From assembly GCF_038070315.1 (NCBI RefSeq), contig NZ_JBBPCC010000013.1, positions 62,001-126,000 on the forward strand: a stretch of 64,000 bases of DNA, given 5' to 3'. The position numbers and the translations under genes are program-made. Shown piece after piece: positions 24,982-32,795 of the stretch (the first letter of the stretch is position 1; each line of letters begins with the position of its first letter). Source of the DNA: Paenibacillus_G filicis. GTDB lineage: Bacteria > Bacillota > Bacilli > Paenibacillales > NBRC-103111. The notes under the pieces are model-generated. The model searched no databases, had not been told where the DNA came from, and saw nothing but the letters and a program-made list of their open reading frames with translations.

Positions 24982-25230
24982 CTATTCCAATAGCTCGCAC
25001 ATGGCGTCCAGCGCCTCTTCCTCATCCCCTCCGCGGGTTTGAATCCGCAGCCGGGTGCCTTCACGCAGTGGCATCACCATCATCCCCAGCACGCTCTTGG
25101 CGTCCAGCCTCATCTCAAGCTCCTCACAGAGAAGCATAATATCGGATTTGAAGCCATTGGCCTTCTGAGACAGTATCTGCCAATCCTGAAATTCGAACGA
25201 ACGTCTAACCGTAATCTCATGCACTCTCAT
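24982..25230 (-). CDS. HPr-like domain protein without the canonical phospho-histidine region
   Basis: An 82-residue protein. The C-terminal two thirds match the HPr fold: AKSVLGMMVMPLREGT aligns with the family LKSIMGVMSLGIGKG region, keeping the serine that HPr kinase modifies in true HPr, and DEEEALDAMCELLE matches the final helix. The usual active-site stretch GIHARPA is replaced by FQDWQILSQKA, with no histidine. It therefore should not carry phosphate as a PTS phosphocarrier. A Crh-like regulatory role is imaginable but unproven. The ATG at 25230 has GGTGGA 5 nt upstream; a GTG two codons later is possible. It stands alone between hydrolase and sdaAB genes. Confidence 0.6.
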   Translation of the reverse strand: MRVHEITVRRSFEFQDWQILSQKANGFKSDIMLLCEELEMRLDAKSVLGMMVMPLREGTRLRIQTRGGDEEEALDAMCELLE

Positions 25231-25494
25231 CGGATTCCACCACCACCTGCACTAAACAAGATGCATTACTTTTCCTTGCTCTACGATATGCAAGACGTAC
25301 GGGACGAGCAGCGGCGGGAATCCTTCCGCTGCCGCTGATCCGCGTTAGCCAGCTGTACCCGTATTATTCGCGGCCTAAGTCCATTTTCCTGCCGGCCAAG
25401 AAGGGGAATGGCCGTTGAATCACAGAGTCCGAAGCCCCGTGCTTAGATCCATGACGCCCCCCTAAACCCTGGAGCCCCTGTACGATCCCCACGC

Positions 25495-26229
25495 TCAGCC
25501 ACGCTCTCTGTCCCACTGGTGTATCAGCCATTGCTCGATACCCCCGGCAGTCTTCTGCAGATTCGTCATCCCTGCTTCGTCCGCATAAGGCAGATGCCCG
25601 CGGAAGTAGTCGGGATGTCCTCCCACGATCGGAATCTCAAGCTGAACAGCCGGTGCGTGCTTGTCGCGGTTCCAGCGCATCCTTATCCCCGATGGCCGCT
25701 CCCAACCACCCCAGACGCCGAATAACCGTACCGGATCACCGGCAATGAATCTCCGCGGACGCGGCGAGAAGGTAATAGCCAGTACGTCCTGGCGCTCCTC
25801 CGCCCTGACTCGGCATTTGGGTGTGCCTATGAGCACCGTGCGTACACGCACCAGCTCTCCCTTCTGGTGCCTTAGCCATCTGGCCCCATGCATCCCGGCC
25901 ATCCCTCCTCCGCTGTGACAGAGCATCAGCACCTCGAGCGGACCTTCGGCCCCGGCAAGTCTTCCGCACACAAGCTCCGATAGCCGGCTCCGCAGCCTGG
26001 CCGCTCCGATGCTCCTGCCATACCGCGTAGGCGGCAGGGCAAGATCATATCCGATCTCAGCTGTCTGCAGGATGACCGAACGGCTCCAATCCCCATAGGC
26101 ATAGACGGATTCCGTCTCTGTCTGGAAGCCGTGTTCCTCCAGTCGCGCTGCCATCTCCGCCCCGATGGCATCCATAAACCCCGGAGCCGTGGCAAGCCCC
26201 GGCAGCAGTACGATGAGCGCCCTACGCAT
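25495..26229 (-). CDS. Alpha/beta hydrolase-like protein of unknown function
   Basis: A 244-residue protein. LIVLLPGLATAPGFMDAIG at the N-terminus resembles the first strand and oxyanion loop of alpha/beta hydrolases. LEVLMLCHSGGGMAGM near residue 108 could be a nucleophile elbow (HSGGG in place of GxSxG), and IVGGHPDYF near the end may hold the histidine. No signal peptide. It overlaps the end of the upstream M48 protease gene by 8 nt without its own ribosome site, so translation is probably coupled. I do not recognise the family; a lipase- or esterase-like fold is inferred. Confidence 0.5.
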   Translation of the reverse strand: MRRALIVLLPGLATAPGFMDAIGAEMAARLEEHGFQTETESVYAYGDWSRSVILQTAEIGYDLALPPTRYGRSIGAARLRSRLSELVCGRLAGAEGPLEVLMLCHSGGGMAGMHGARWLRHQKGELVRVRTVLIGTPKCRVRAEERQDVLAITFSPRPRRFIAGDPVRLFGVWGGWERPSGIRMRWNRDKHAPAVQLEIPIVGGHPDYFRGHLPYADEAGMTNLQKTAGGIEQWLIHQWDRERG

Positions 26230-27490
26230 GGCTGCCATCGAACTGCTGGGCGTTACGGATACGCTCCAGCAAGCTTGGGTGGGTGGACCGAAACAGCTTG
26301 ACCAGCATCGGCGGATTCATCTCACTGAGTGAGGATGCGGCAAGCTGCTGGTACATCGTCACGGCGCTGTCCGCATCTCCGATCAGCCGGAACGCATACC
26401 GATCCGCAACCAGTTCTGCTTGTCTGGACACCGCATTGCTTAGCGGCAGGGTGACGAAAGATAGCACGGACAACACGAGTAGTGCAAGCGGAAGGGCAGC
26501 AGGCTCATGAAGCCTCCCAATCCTCCAGCTTTCCCCGTACCGCCGCAGAAGCAAACGCGCTATCCAGCTGCCCGCGACCAGCAGGACAAGAGTCGAGGCT
26601 GCGGCCGCTGCGGTACTCCATTCCAGATGGTGCATGACGTAATGGCCCATTTCGTGAGCCATGATCAGCAGTATCTCAGGCTGAGACAGCTTATTCATGG
26701 TCGTATCCCAGAGCACGATCCTCAGACTGGAGCCAAGCCCGCTGACATACGCGTTCATCGCATTCGTTTGATCGGACATCCTGACCTCATATACCCGGTC
26801 GGCTGAGATCCCCGCCCTGGAAGCCAGCTCCAGAATGCGCGATTCGAGCTGAGGGTCCGATAACCGGCTGAATGTGTTGTACAGCGGATCAATAACGACA
26901 GGCTGCACATAGACCGCCAGCAGGAGGCACGGAACAGATACGAGCCACAGCTTCAGCCACCAGCGTCCTCCGCGTCTAATCATCCAGAACGCTGCTGCAG
27001 CGGCGACCACCATAACCAGATACTCCAGCCCAAAGTCGATAGCTCTGTCGTATACCCAACTCCCCCAGCTCTGTGTCGAGATCCCGTTGGCGCGGGACAG
27101 CAGGAAGCCCGTTATACGCAGCGGCAGAAGCCCTAGAGATACAGCGGCCTGAAGCAGCAATACCATCAACGGAAGCCGCAATCTCGAAAACCTTCCATCT
27201 CCGTCCCATCGCGCCTGTAGACGCGCACCCGTGCCGCTGACAAGCAGCCAGACATAGATGCCCCACTCCCAAGGATAGCTTATAAAGAAGAGCCAGTTGC
27301 TCCAGGCTGCATATGCGATGCTCTGACGGTAACGCTCCGGCTCCAGGAAGGTAGCCGGATCAGCCGCCGAGCCTATATCCGCTTGGGGAATTGGATGCTT
27401 CGCCGCTATGATCAGATACAGGCCGATCGCCGCGGTATAACCGATCAGGCCCAGAGTCAGCCACATTCCCCGTGAGACGGCCGCTTTCAT
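26222..27490 (-). CDS. M48 family membrane metalloprotease (Ste24/CAAX protease-like)
   Basis: A 422-residue membrane protein with several helices in the first 250 residues. LLIMAHEMGHYVMHH near residue 280 is the HEXXH zinc site, and QAELVADRYAFRLIGD near 355 supplies the third ligand (glutamate). The N-terminal part, YRQSIAYAAWSNWLFFISYP with helices around it, resembles the Ste24-type M48 subgroup. It probably cleaves membrane or secreted proteins in quality control; the substrate is unknown. AAAGGAG lies about 10 nt before the ATG. The next gene overlaps its stop by 8 nt. Confidence 0.88.
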   Translation of the reverse strand: MKAAVSRGMWLTLGLIGYTAAIGLYLIIAAKHPIPQADIGSAADPATFLEPERYRQSIAYAAWSNWLFFISYPWEWGIYVWLLVSGTGARLQARWDGDGRFSRLRLPLMVLLLQAAVSLGLLPLRITGFLLSRANGISTQSWGSWVYDRAIDFGLEYLVMVVAAAAAFWMIRRGGRWWLKLWLVSVPCLLLAVYVQPVVIDPLYNTFSRLSDPQLESRILELASRAGISADRVYEVRMSDQTNAMNAYVSGLGSSLRIVLWDTTMNKLSQPEILLIMAHEMGHYVMHHLEWSTAAAAASTLVLLVAGSWIARLLLRRYGESWRIGRLHEPAALPLALLVLSVLSFVTLPLSNAVSRQAELVADRYAFRLIGDADSAVTMYQQLAASSLSEMNPPMLVKLFRSTHPSLLERIRNAQQFDGSHA

Positions 27491-27670
27491 TTCACTTCCA
27501 CTCCTTTATCGATATTCTCGCATACCGTCGTTTACCGTTTGCTCCCATTATAACCGATTCCCTATTCTTCCCTACCGAAGCCTTATAAATTGCGAGAGGG
27601 ATCGCGAGTCGGGAAGTTTCCTCGACCAAGGTCCAGCCTGGCGTCAGCCCTCAGGCGGTTTTCTAATCCT

Positions 27671-27698
27671 CTGAAATGGTTTACAATACAACTATAAG
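27671..27698 (+). promoter_or_regulatory. Predicted sigma-A promoter of the small membrane protein gene
   Basis: CTGAAA (27671-27676) and TATAAG (27693-27698) with 16-nt spacing stand about 30 nt before the plus-strand gene at 27728. Confidence 0.4.
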
Positions 27699-27727
27699 AA
27701 TGATCGAACAAAGGACAGGTGAGGACG

Positions 27728-28051
27728 ATGAAATGGAACGGAAGAAGCATCGGGGGAATTGCCCTGATCCTGCTCGGCGTGTGTTCAGTATTCATATGGG
27801 GAGCGCTGTGGGCGCTAATATCTTACGCACTGGCATTTGCCCTGCTCTTTTTTGGATTTAGATTTTGGCGGGAAGCGGACAACTTGTTCAAGCAGATATG
27901 CAGCGGCCTAGGCATGCTGGCGGGCCTGCTGCTGCTGCTCTACTGGCTCCCCAAATTTATTGCTCTGCTCGTTGCCACTGCTATGATTCTCGGAGGCTGG
28001 TGGCTGTACCGCACAGGCCAGTCTGCCGGATATTCGTACCGTGTGAAATAA
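27728..28051 (+). CDS. Small four-helix membrane protein, LiaI/LiaF-type transmembrane region
   Basis: A 107-residue protein, almost entirely hydrophobic, with about four membrane helices (IGGIALILLGVCSVFIW, LISYALAFALLFFGFRFW, GMLAGLLLLLYWLP, ALLVATAMILGGWWLY). The GGIALILLG opening resembles the transmembrane part of LiaI/LiaF/DUF5668 proteins, which sense or answer envelope stress in Firmicutes. No soluble domain follows. The ATG at 27728 is preferred over an in-frame GTG at 27719 because AGGTG precedes it at usable spacing. It runs against its minus-strand neighbours and ends at a strong hairpin. Function unknown. Confidence 0.65.
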   Translation: MKWNGRSIGGIALILLGVCSVFIWGALWALISYALAFALLFFGFRFWREADNLFKQICSGLGMLAGLLLLLYWLPKFIALLVATAMILGGWWLYRTGQSAGYSYRVK

Positions 28052-28068
28052 ACAAGCCTAGGGAGGCA

Positions 28069-28112
28069 AGAGACTGCTCCGCCGCACGATGAATGCGGCC
28101 GGAGCAGTCTCT
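28069..28112 (+). terminator. Strong hairpin terminator downstream of the small membrane protein
   Basis: AGAGACTGCTCC and GGAGCAGTCTCT pair perfectly, and an inner GCCGCA/TGCGGC extends the stem past one bulge. TTTG follows on the plus strand. It may also stop readthrough of hrpB from the other side. Confidence 0.7.
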
Positions 28113-28211
28113 TTGTGTTGGTCATCATGACACCCCCCTACTCAAAGAAGTCAAAGGGGTTGCGGTGATCCCCTGAAAGAGGGTTGCAAGACGTATCGGC
28201 GGCACGAAGTG

Positions 28212-30734
28212 TCAGACCCGCGGCTTGGCCCTATTGGTAGGAGTCGCAGACAGAGGATCGTCAGGCCACACATGCTTGGGATACCGTCCCTTCAAATCCT
28301 TCTTGACTTCAAAGTAAGCGTCGCGCCAGAAGCTCGCCAAATCGCGCGTCACTTGAACAGGCCGGTGCGCCGGGGATAGCAGATGCAGCACCAGCGGAAC
28401 CCGTCCCTCCGCCAGCAGCGGCGTCTGCTGCAGGCCAAACATCTCCTGCAGCCTAACGGCCAGCAGCGGCGCGTCAGGATCGCTGTAGTCGATCGGGATC
28501 CGGGAGCCGCTCGGCACCGTCCAGTGGGTAGGCGCATGCGTCTCCAGCGCCTGGCGCTGCAACCAAGACAGCATACCCTCCAGCAGAGCCCCGGGCTGCA
28601 GCCGCTGAAGCTCCTCGCGCTGCTTCATCCCATAGGCATGAGGAGCCAGCCAGTCCTCCAGCGTAGCGAGCAGTGCTTCATCGGACACATCCGGCCAGCC
28701 ATGCGCTCCCCCGCCCGTATGGCGGTGCATGAACGACAGCCGCTCGCGAAGCTGCTTGGCCGGCTTGCTCCAAGTCAGCAGACCCAGCCCTTCGGCCCGG
28801 ACCCCTTCGAGCAGGGCGGCCAGCACCGATTCCGGATCCGGCTTGGCCCACACGGATTCCTTCAGCACCAGCGCGCCCAGCTTTACCCGCTGCCGGGCCC
28901 GCACATTCCGTGCCTGAGCATCCCAGTAAACGGCCGACTCCTTCACCATACTCGGCTCCAGACAGGCATACAGCTCATCCTCGGCAATCGGAGCGGCCAG
29001 CAGTATACGGCTGTCCGTCCCCTGATCATCCAGCTCGGCCACGGCCAGGAACGGGGCAAACGACAGGCTCTGCGTCTTCGCAAAGACCGCCCCGCGCCCT
29101 CCGCTTAGCAGAAACCTCCCGTCCCCGCGGCTCTGCGCGATCCGGTCGGGATAGGCCAAGGCGAGCAACAGTCCGCAGCGCTCCTCAGCTCCTCGCGCCG
29201 CCTCGCGGCCGAGGCCCAGCTTGCGCTTCCACTGTGCGGCCTCGTCCACTACGCGGCGCCTGGCGGCGTCATCGGCCCCTTGGCTGCGCCCGGTCTGCGA
29301 CTCTCGTATGAACGCCTGCAGCGCCCCGTAGCGCTGGCGGATATCTCCGTCGGCGGCACCCTGCGGGCCGCGGAACAGATCCCGCTCCTGCAGCAGCGCC
29401 GCCAGCTCGCAAGCGGCTTCGCCCAGCCCGAGCGGGATTGCCCGCAGGGTCATATGCGCCAGCCGGGGCTCCATGCCGAGCTCCGCCATCTCGCGGCCAT
29501 GCGCAGTCAGTCCGCCGTGCGCATCCAGGGCTCCGAGCTGACGCAGCAGCTCGCGCGCCTGCTCGTAAGCAGCCGCAGGCGGCGGAGTCAGCCAGCGCAG
29601 CGCAGCAGGGTCGGAGGCGCCCCATGCCGCCAGCTCGAGGGCTAACGGCGCCAGGTCGGCCTCGGCCATCTCCGGCACCCGGTGCTCGCGCAGCATCCGA
29701 TCCTCTGCCTCGGACCACAGCCGGTAACAAACCCCGGGTGACTGCCGTCCGGCACGCCCTCTCCGCTGATCGGCCGAGGCGCGGGATACGCGCTGCGTCT
29801 CCAGCCGGGTCATGCCTGTCCGCGGAGAGAACCGGGGCGTTCGCATCAAGCCGGTGTCGATGACGATGCGTACGCCATCTACGGTTAGGCTCGACTCGGC
29901 AATTGGCGTCGACAGGACGACTTTACGCTCACCGGGAGCGGCAGGCCGCAAGGCAGCCTCCTGCGCCTGTGGCGCGAGCATGCCGTATAACGGCGCGATA
30001 CGAACACCCATCGTCCTGATCCGGTCTGCCAGCGCAGCCTCGACCCTGCGGATTTCGGGAGCACCGGGCAGAAAGACAAGCAGGTCCCCCTCCTCGTCGC
30101 GGCAAGCCGCCTCAATCACGCGTACGGCGGTCTGCTCGATACGCTCCTCAGGCCGGGCCGGGGGAACATAACGGGTTTCCACCGGATAGCTCCGGCCCTC
30201 GCTGACGATCACAGGGGCCTGCTCCATCAGCGTAGACACGGCCGCCGCATCCAGCGTAGCCGACATAACCAGCAGGCGCAGCTCTTCGCGAAGCGCCCCC
30301 TGAGCCTCCAGACATAGAGCGAGTCCCAGATCGGCATGCAGGCTCCGCTCGTGGAACTCGTCAAAGAGCACGATCCCCGCCTCTTCCAGGAATGGATCGT
30401 GCTGAAGCATGCGGATCAATACGCCTTCCGTAATGACTTCAATACGGGTGCGGGCACTTACTTTCGTCTCCAGCCTGACCCGGTAGCCGACCGTTTCGCC
30501 GACTTGCTCCCCAAGCGCCCCAGCCATATGGCGGGCGGCTGCTTTGGCAGCCAGACGCCGCGGCTCCAACAGGAGCAGCTTGCGTCCCTGCAGCCAAGGC
30601 TCCTGCAATAACGCCAGCGGGACACGTGTCGTCTTCCCCGCTCCAGGCTCGGCGACCAGCACCGCCCTTGTATGCGTTCCCAGGGTGTCGCGGAGCTCGG
30701 GCAGCACTTTATCTATAGGCAGTTCTTTGAACAT
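28212..30734 (-). CDS. hrpB: ATP-dependent helicase HrpB (DEAH/DExH box)
   Basis: An 840-residue DExH-box helicase. Motif I VAEPGAGKTTRVP is near residue 30, motif II LFDEFHERSLHADLG near 123 and motif III LVMSATLDA near 155. TPIAESSLTVDGVRIVID and QRRGRAGRQSPGVCYRLW (motif VI) lie near 290-340. The HrpB-specific C-terminal region follows (HWTVPSGSRIPIDYSDPDAP, LLSPAHRPVQVTRDL). The family is widespread and thought to act on RNA, but the substrate is not known. Monocistronic; the GC content of this gene is higher than its surroundings. Confidence 0.92.
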   Translation of the reverse strand: MFKELPIDKVLPELRDTLGTHTRAVLVAEPGAGKTTRVPLALLQEPWLQGRKLLLLEPRRLAAKAAARHMAGALGEQVGETVGYRVRLETKVSARTRIEVITEGVLIRMLQHDPFLEEAGIVLFDEFHERSLHADLGLALCLEAQGALREELRLLVMSATLDAAAVSTLMEQAPVIVSEGRSYPVETRYVPPARPEERIEQTAVRVIEAACRDEEGDLLVFLPGAPEIRRVEAALADRIRTMGVRIAPLYGMLAPQAQEAALRPAAPGERKVVLSTPIAESSLTVDGVRIVIDTGLMRTPRFSPRTGMTRLETQRVSRASADQRRGRAGRQSPGVCYRLWSEAEDRMLREHRVPEMAEADLAPLALELAAWGASDPAALRWLTPPPAAAYEQARELLRQLGALDAHGGLTAHGREMAELGMEPRLAHMTLRAIPLGLGEAACELAALLQERDLFRGPQGAADGDIRQRYGALQAFIRESQTGRSQGADDAARRRVVDEAAQWKRKLGLGREAARGAEERCGLLLALAYPDRIAQSRGDGRFLLSGGRGAVFAKTQSLSFAPFLAVAELDDQGTDSRILLAAPIAEDELYACLEPSMVKESAVYWDAQARNVRARQRVKLGALVLKESVWAKPDPESVLAALLEGVRAEGLGLLTWSKPAKQLRERLSFMHRHTGGGAHGWPDVSDEALLATLEDWLAPHAYGMKQREELQRLQPGALLEGMLSWLQRQALETHAPTHWTVPSGSRIPIDYSDPDAPLLAVRLQEMFGLQQTPLLAEGRVPLVLHLLSPAHRPVQVTRDLASFWRDAYFEVKKDLKGRYPKHVWPDDPLSATPTNRAKPRV

Positions 30735-30871
30735 AGTTCACCTCAGTTTACTTCCTCGGGCATTTCCGCTCCTGCAGGTATGACAGACGGGACGAGGATG
30801 CGGCCCCTTTGTGGTTCATAAAACGCCGACAGCATGCCCCATCGGAGCCGGCATACGGGGCATGGCATCAC

Positions 30872-31306
30872 CTAAGAGGGCTTGCGGTCCGGCTCATAGC
30901 CAATTCCTCTGCCCGTCACCCCCCGGTACCTATGCACATGCCGGGGAACCGTGAGCACTGTCTTATACAAATTACCGAGAAACGAGAAAGGCTCATCCTC
31001 CACCTGAGAGACAATCCGATGATAGTGCTCTCCATTCGGAAGCCCGACAGCGGGACCGGTCGTACCGAGAAAGCGGTGGAAATGGCCATCCGCCATCAAG
31101 GTATGTCCCTGAAAGGTATGCACGTGGCCATCCGTGGAATTGCCGTTTACCGCATACGTATACAGCTCCATCATATGACTATGATTCAATGTCACATCCG
31201 TCACCGTCTGCATGTAATGAGCATGCGCCATAGCAGGTTCCCCTGCAATCACGGGAATGGACTCTTCAGCTTGGAATTTTCCTGCCTTCTCATCTTTTCT
31301 TCGCAT
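30872..31306 (-). CDS. ymaF: YmaF family histidine-rich protein
   Basis: A 144-residue soluble protein built from histidine-rich turns: AHAHYMQTV, LNHSHMMEL, DGHVHTFQGH, DGHFHRFLG, GEHYHRIV, PRHVHRYRG. The regular HxH spacing of about 20 residues and the length match the YmaF family, probably metal-binding, of undetermined function. Two genes upstream on the same strand is nikR, whose own tail is histidine-rich, so a link to nickel or another transition metal is plausible (inference). No clear terminator follows. Confidence 0.75.
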   Translation of the reverse strand: MRRKDEKAGKFQAEESIPVIAGEPAMAHAHYMQTVTDVTLNHSHMMELYTYAVNGNSTDGHVHTFQGHTLMADGHFHRFLGTTGPAVGLPNGEHYHRIVSQVEDEPFSFLGNLYKTVLTVPRHVHRYRGVTGRGIGYEPDRKPS

Positions 31307-31389
31307 ATGGATAATTTCCGCCTCCGCCCTTAACCGCTTTACACTACTATACGCGGGCGGTAAGCAGAATCATTCCATGCCGGAGAGGA

Positions 31390-31575
31390 CTACCCCTGAA
31401 CGGGAAGCTCGATCCAGCCCTTGTAAATGCCATAGTAAAATAGGAACGAGCTGACAAAGCCGAGACCCAGCATCATAAAAGCGGATGCTTTCTTTTTCTG
31501 AAAACCGAACAGAAAGGCCAGGCTGAAAAACGTACCCATAATAATCAAACAAACCAGCATAATAATCGTTGCCAT
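31390..31575 (-). CDS. Small membrane protein of 61 residues
   Basis: MATIIMLVCLIIMGTFFSLA and ASAFMMLGLGFVSSFLFYYG are two membrane helices separated by a basic QKKK turn, with inside and outside faces predicted. The start ATG at 31575 has AAAGGAG rather far upstream (about 13 nt); the frame is open before it but not protein-like. It lies between ymaF and nikR. No family recognised. Confidence 0.5.
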   Translation of the reverse strand: MATIIMLVCLIIMGTFFSLAFLFGFQKKKASAFMMLGLGFVSSFLFYYGIYKGWIELPVQG

Positions 31576-31707
31576 CTGTATTTTTTCTCTCCTTTCGTTT
31601 ACCTGTAGCCTGCAGCGCAGACCTGACGATTTCAAAATACCATAGTTTGGCGCCGAAACCTATACGGTCTGCTCCGCAACCATGACAAATTCTTGAATAG
31701 CGCGAGT

Positions 31708-32187
31708 TCAGGGCTTACGTCCGGACGACGGACGGTGGCTGTGACTATGCTTATGATCCGCTGTATCGTCGTTTTGCTCGAGGAAGGTGACGGACAGCTC
31801 GGCGTAATGGACGCCCTTCAATACCTGAATACGCTGCTTCAGCTCTCTGAGCTGTGCGTGAAGTCCGCGGACGACCAATATTTCCAAACATTGATGATGA
31901 TTCAAATGCACATGCATCGTTGAAATAATCTGATGATGATAATCATGCTGCAGCTCAATCAGCGTCAGCGGCAGGTCGGAGATATGATGATCGTACACCA
32001 TGACAATCGTCCCCGCCACCGGACGGTCGGCCTGCAGACCTCCCGGCTCCAGCAGCACCCGCCGCACCAAATCACGGATCGCTTCCGAGCGGTTGGTATA
32101 CCCCTGCTCCGTCAAGTACAAGTCAAATTGCTTGACAAGCTCCTCCGGCATCGAAACGCCGAACCTCGTCAATATATCTTTCTCCAT
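31708..32187 (-). CDS. nikR: Nickel-responsive regulator NikR
   Basis: A 159-residue protein. The N-terminus is a ribbon-helix-helix DNA-binding domain (LTRFGVSMPEELVKQFD, TNRSEAIRDLVRR). The C-terminal ACT-like domain has H81, H92, H94 and C100 in HDYHHQ...STMHVHLNHHQC, which correspond exactly (offset 5) to the four nickel ligands H76, H87, H89 and C95 of Escherichia coli NikR. A histidine-rich tail (ADHKHSHSHRP) adds a likely extra metal site. It should repress nickel uptake genes when nickel is replete; no nickel transporter is in this window. Confidence 0.93.
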   Translation of the reverse strand: MEKDILTRFGVSMPEELVKQFDLYLTEQGYTNRSEAIRDLVRRVLLEPGGLQADRPVAGTIVMVYDHHISDLPLTLIELQHDYHHQIISTMHVHLNHHQCLEILVVRGLHAQLRELKQRIQVLKGVHYAELSVTFLEQNDDTADHKHSHSHRPSSGRKP

Positions 32188-32245
32188 TGCTCACACCTCG
32201 TCCATTCCCGTCTCTGCTGCTCATTCTATCACAAACGGACCGCAA

Positions 32246-32292
32246 GCCAAAAGACCTTCCCCGTCATTCCGACAGATGGAAGGTCCCTTGGC
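32246..32292 (-). terminator. Rho-independent terminator of the miaB-ricA unit
   Basis: Minus-strand GCCAAGGGACCTTCC pairs with GGAAGGTCTTTTGGC using two G-U pairs; a TTTT run lies within the 3' arm. It is 46 nt after the ricA stop. Confidence 0.65.
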
Positions 32293-32337
32293 TGACTGAC
32301 ATTGCCGTATACAGGCGCTTGCCCTTGATCCTGACTC

Positions 32338-32781
32338 TTAGTCGGAGCAGCTCGAGTTCACAGCTTCGCCTTCTTCAACGTTGATCTTCTCCGAGATGGA
32401 ATCGCGGATGACGCCCATTACCAGCTGCAGCAAGTAGTTGATATCTTCTTGCGATTGCTTGAACTCGCTGACGATCGGGATCGCGTCGAGCTGCTCCTGG
32501 AGCGCATCGATTTCCCCTTCGATCTTGTCGACCATCTTCTGATTTTGGAACGATTGGAACGCGACAATTTCCTTCTGCTTCTTCTTGATCGCGCTGATCA
32601 GCGTCTGAATCTGGTCATTGCCTGAAATCTGTTTTTCTGCCTGCTGGAAAAATTGAACCTCATTGGAAGCCGACAGCATCTCGGCCAATTCCTTTGCCTT
32701 GCCCAAAATATCTTCACTGACGATCATCTCTGTATTGGTATATAGCTCCATACCGCAATCCGTAAATTTTTGCTCTGACAT
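32338..32781 (-). CDS. ricA: YmcA/RicA (YlbF family) RNA-processing and biofilm regulator
   Basis: A 147-residue, helical protein. The YlbF-family core includes LGKAKELAEMLSASNEVQFF and the heptad-rich NQKMVDKIEGEIDALQEQLD. In B. subtilis YmcA (RicA) works with YlbF and YaaT in a complex that promotes RNase Y-dependent RNA maturation, competence, biofilm formation and sporulation. The C-terminal SSCSD keeps a cysteine, in line with the iron-sulfur cluster reported for the complex. AGGGAG about 10 nt before the ATG at 32781 decides the start (the frame is open to 32835). It follows miaB by 14 nt and should be co-transcribed; rny lies 8 kb away. Confidence 0.85.
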   Translation of the reverse strand: MSEQKFTDCGMELYTNTEMIVSEDILGKAKELAEMLSASNEVQFFQQAEKQISGNDQIQTLISAIKKKQKEIVAFQSFQNQKMVDKIEGEIDALQEQLDAIPIVSEFKQSQEDINYLLQLVMGVIRDSISEKINVEEGEAVNSSCSD

Positions 32782-32795
32782 GTTCCCGACACTCC

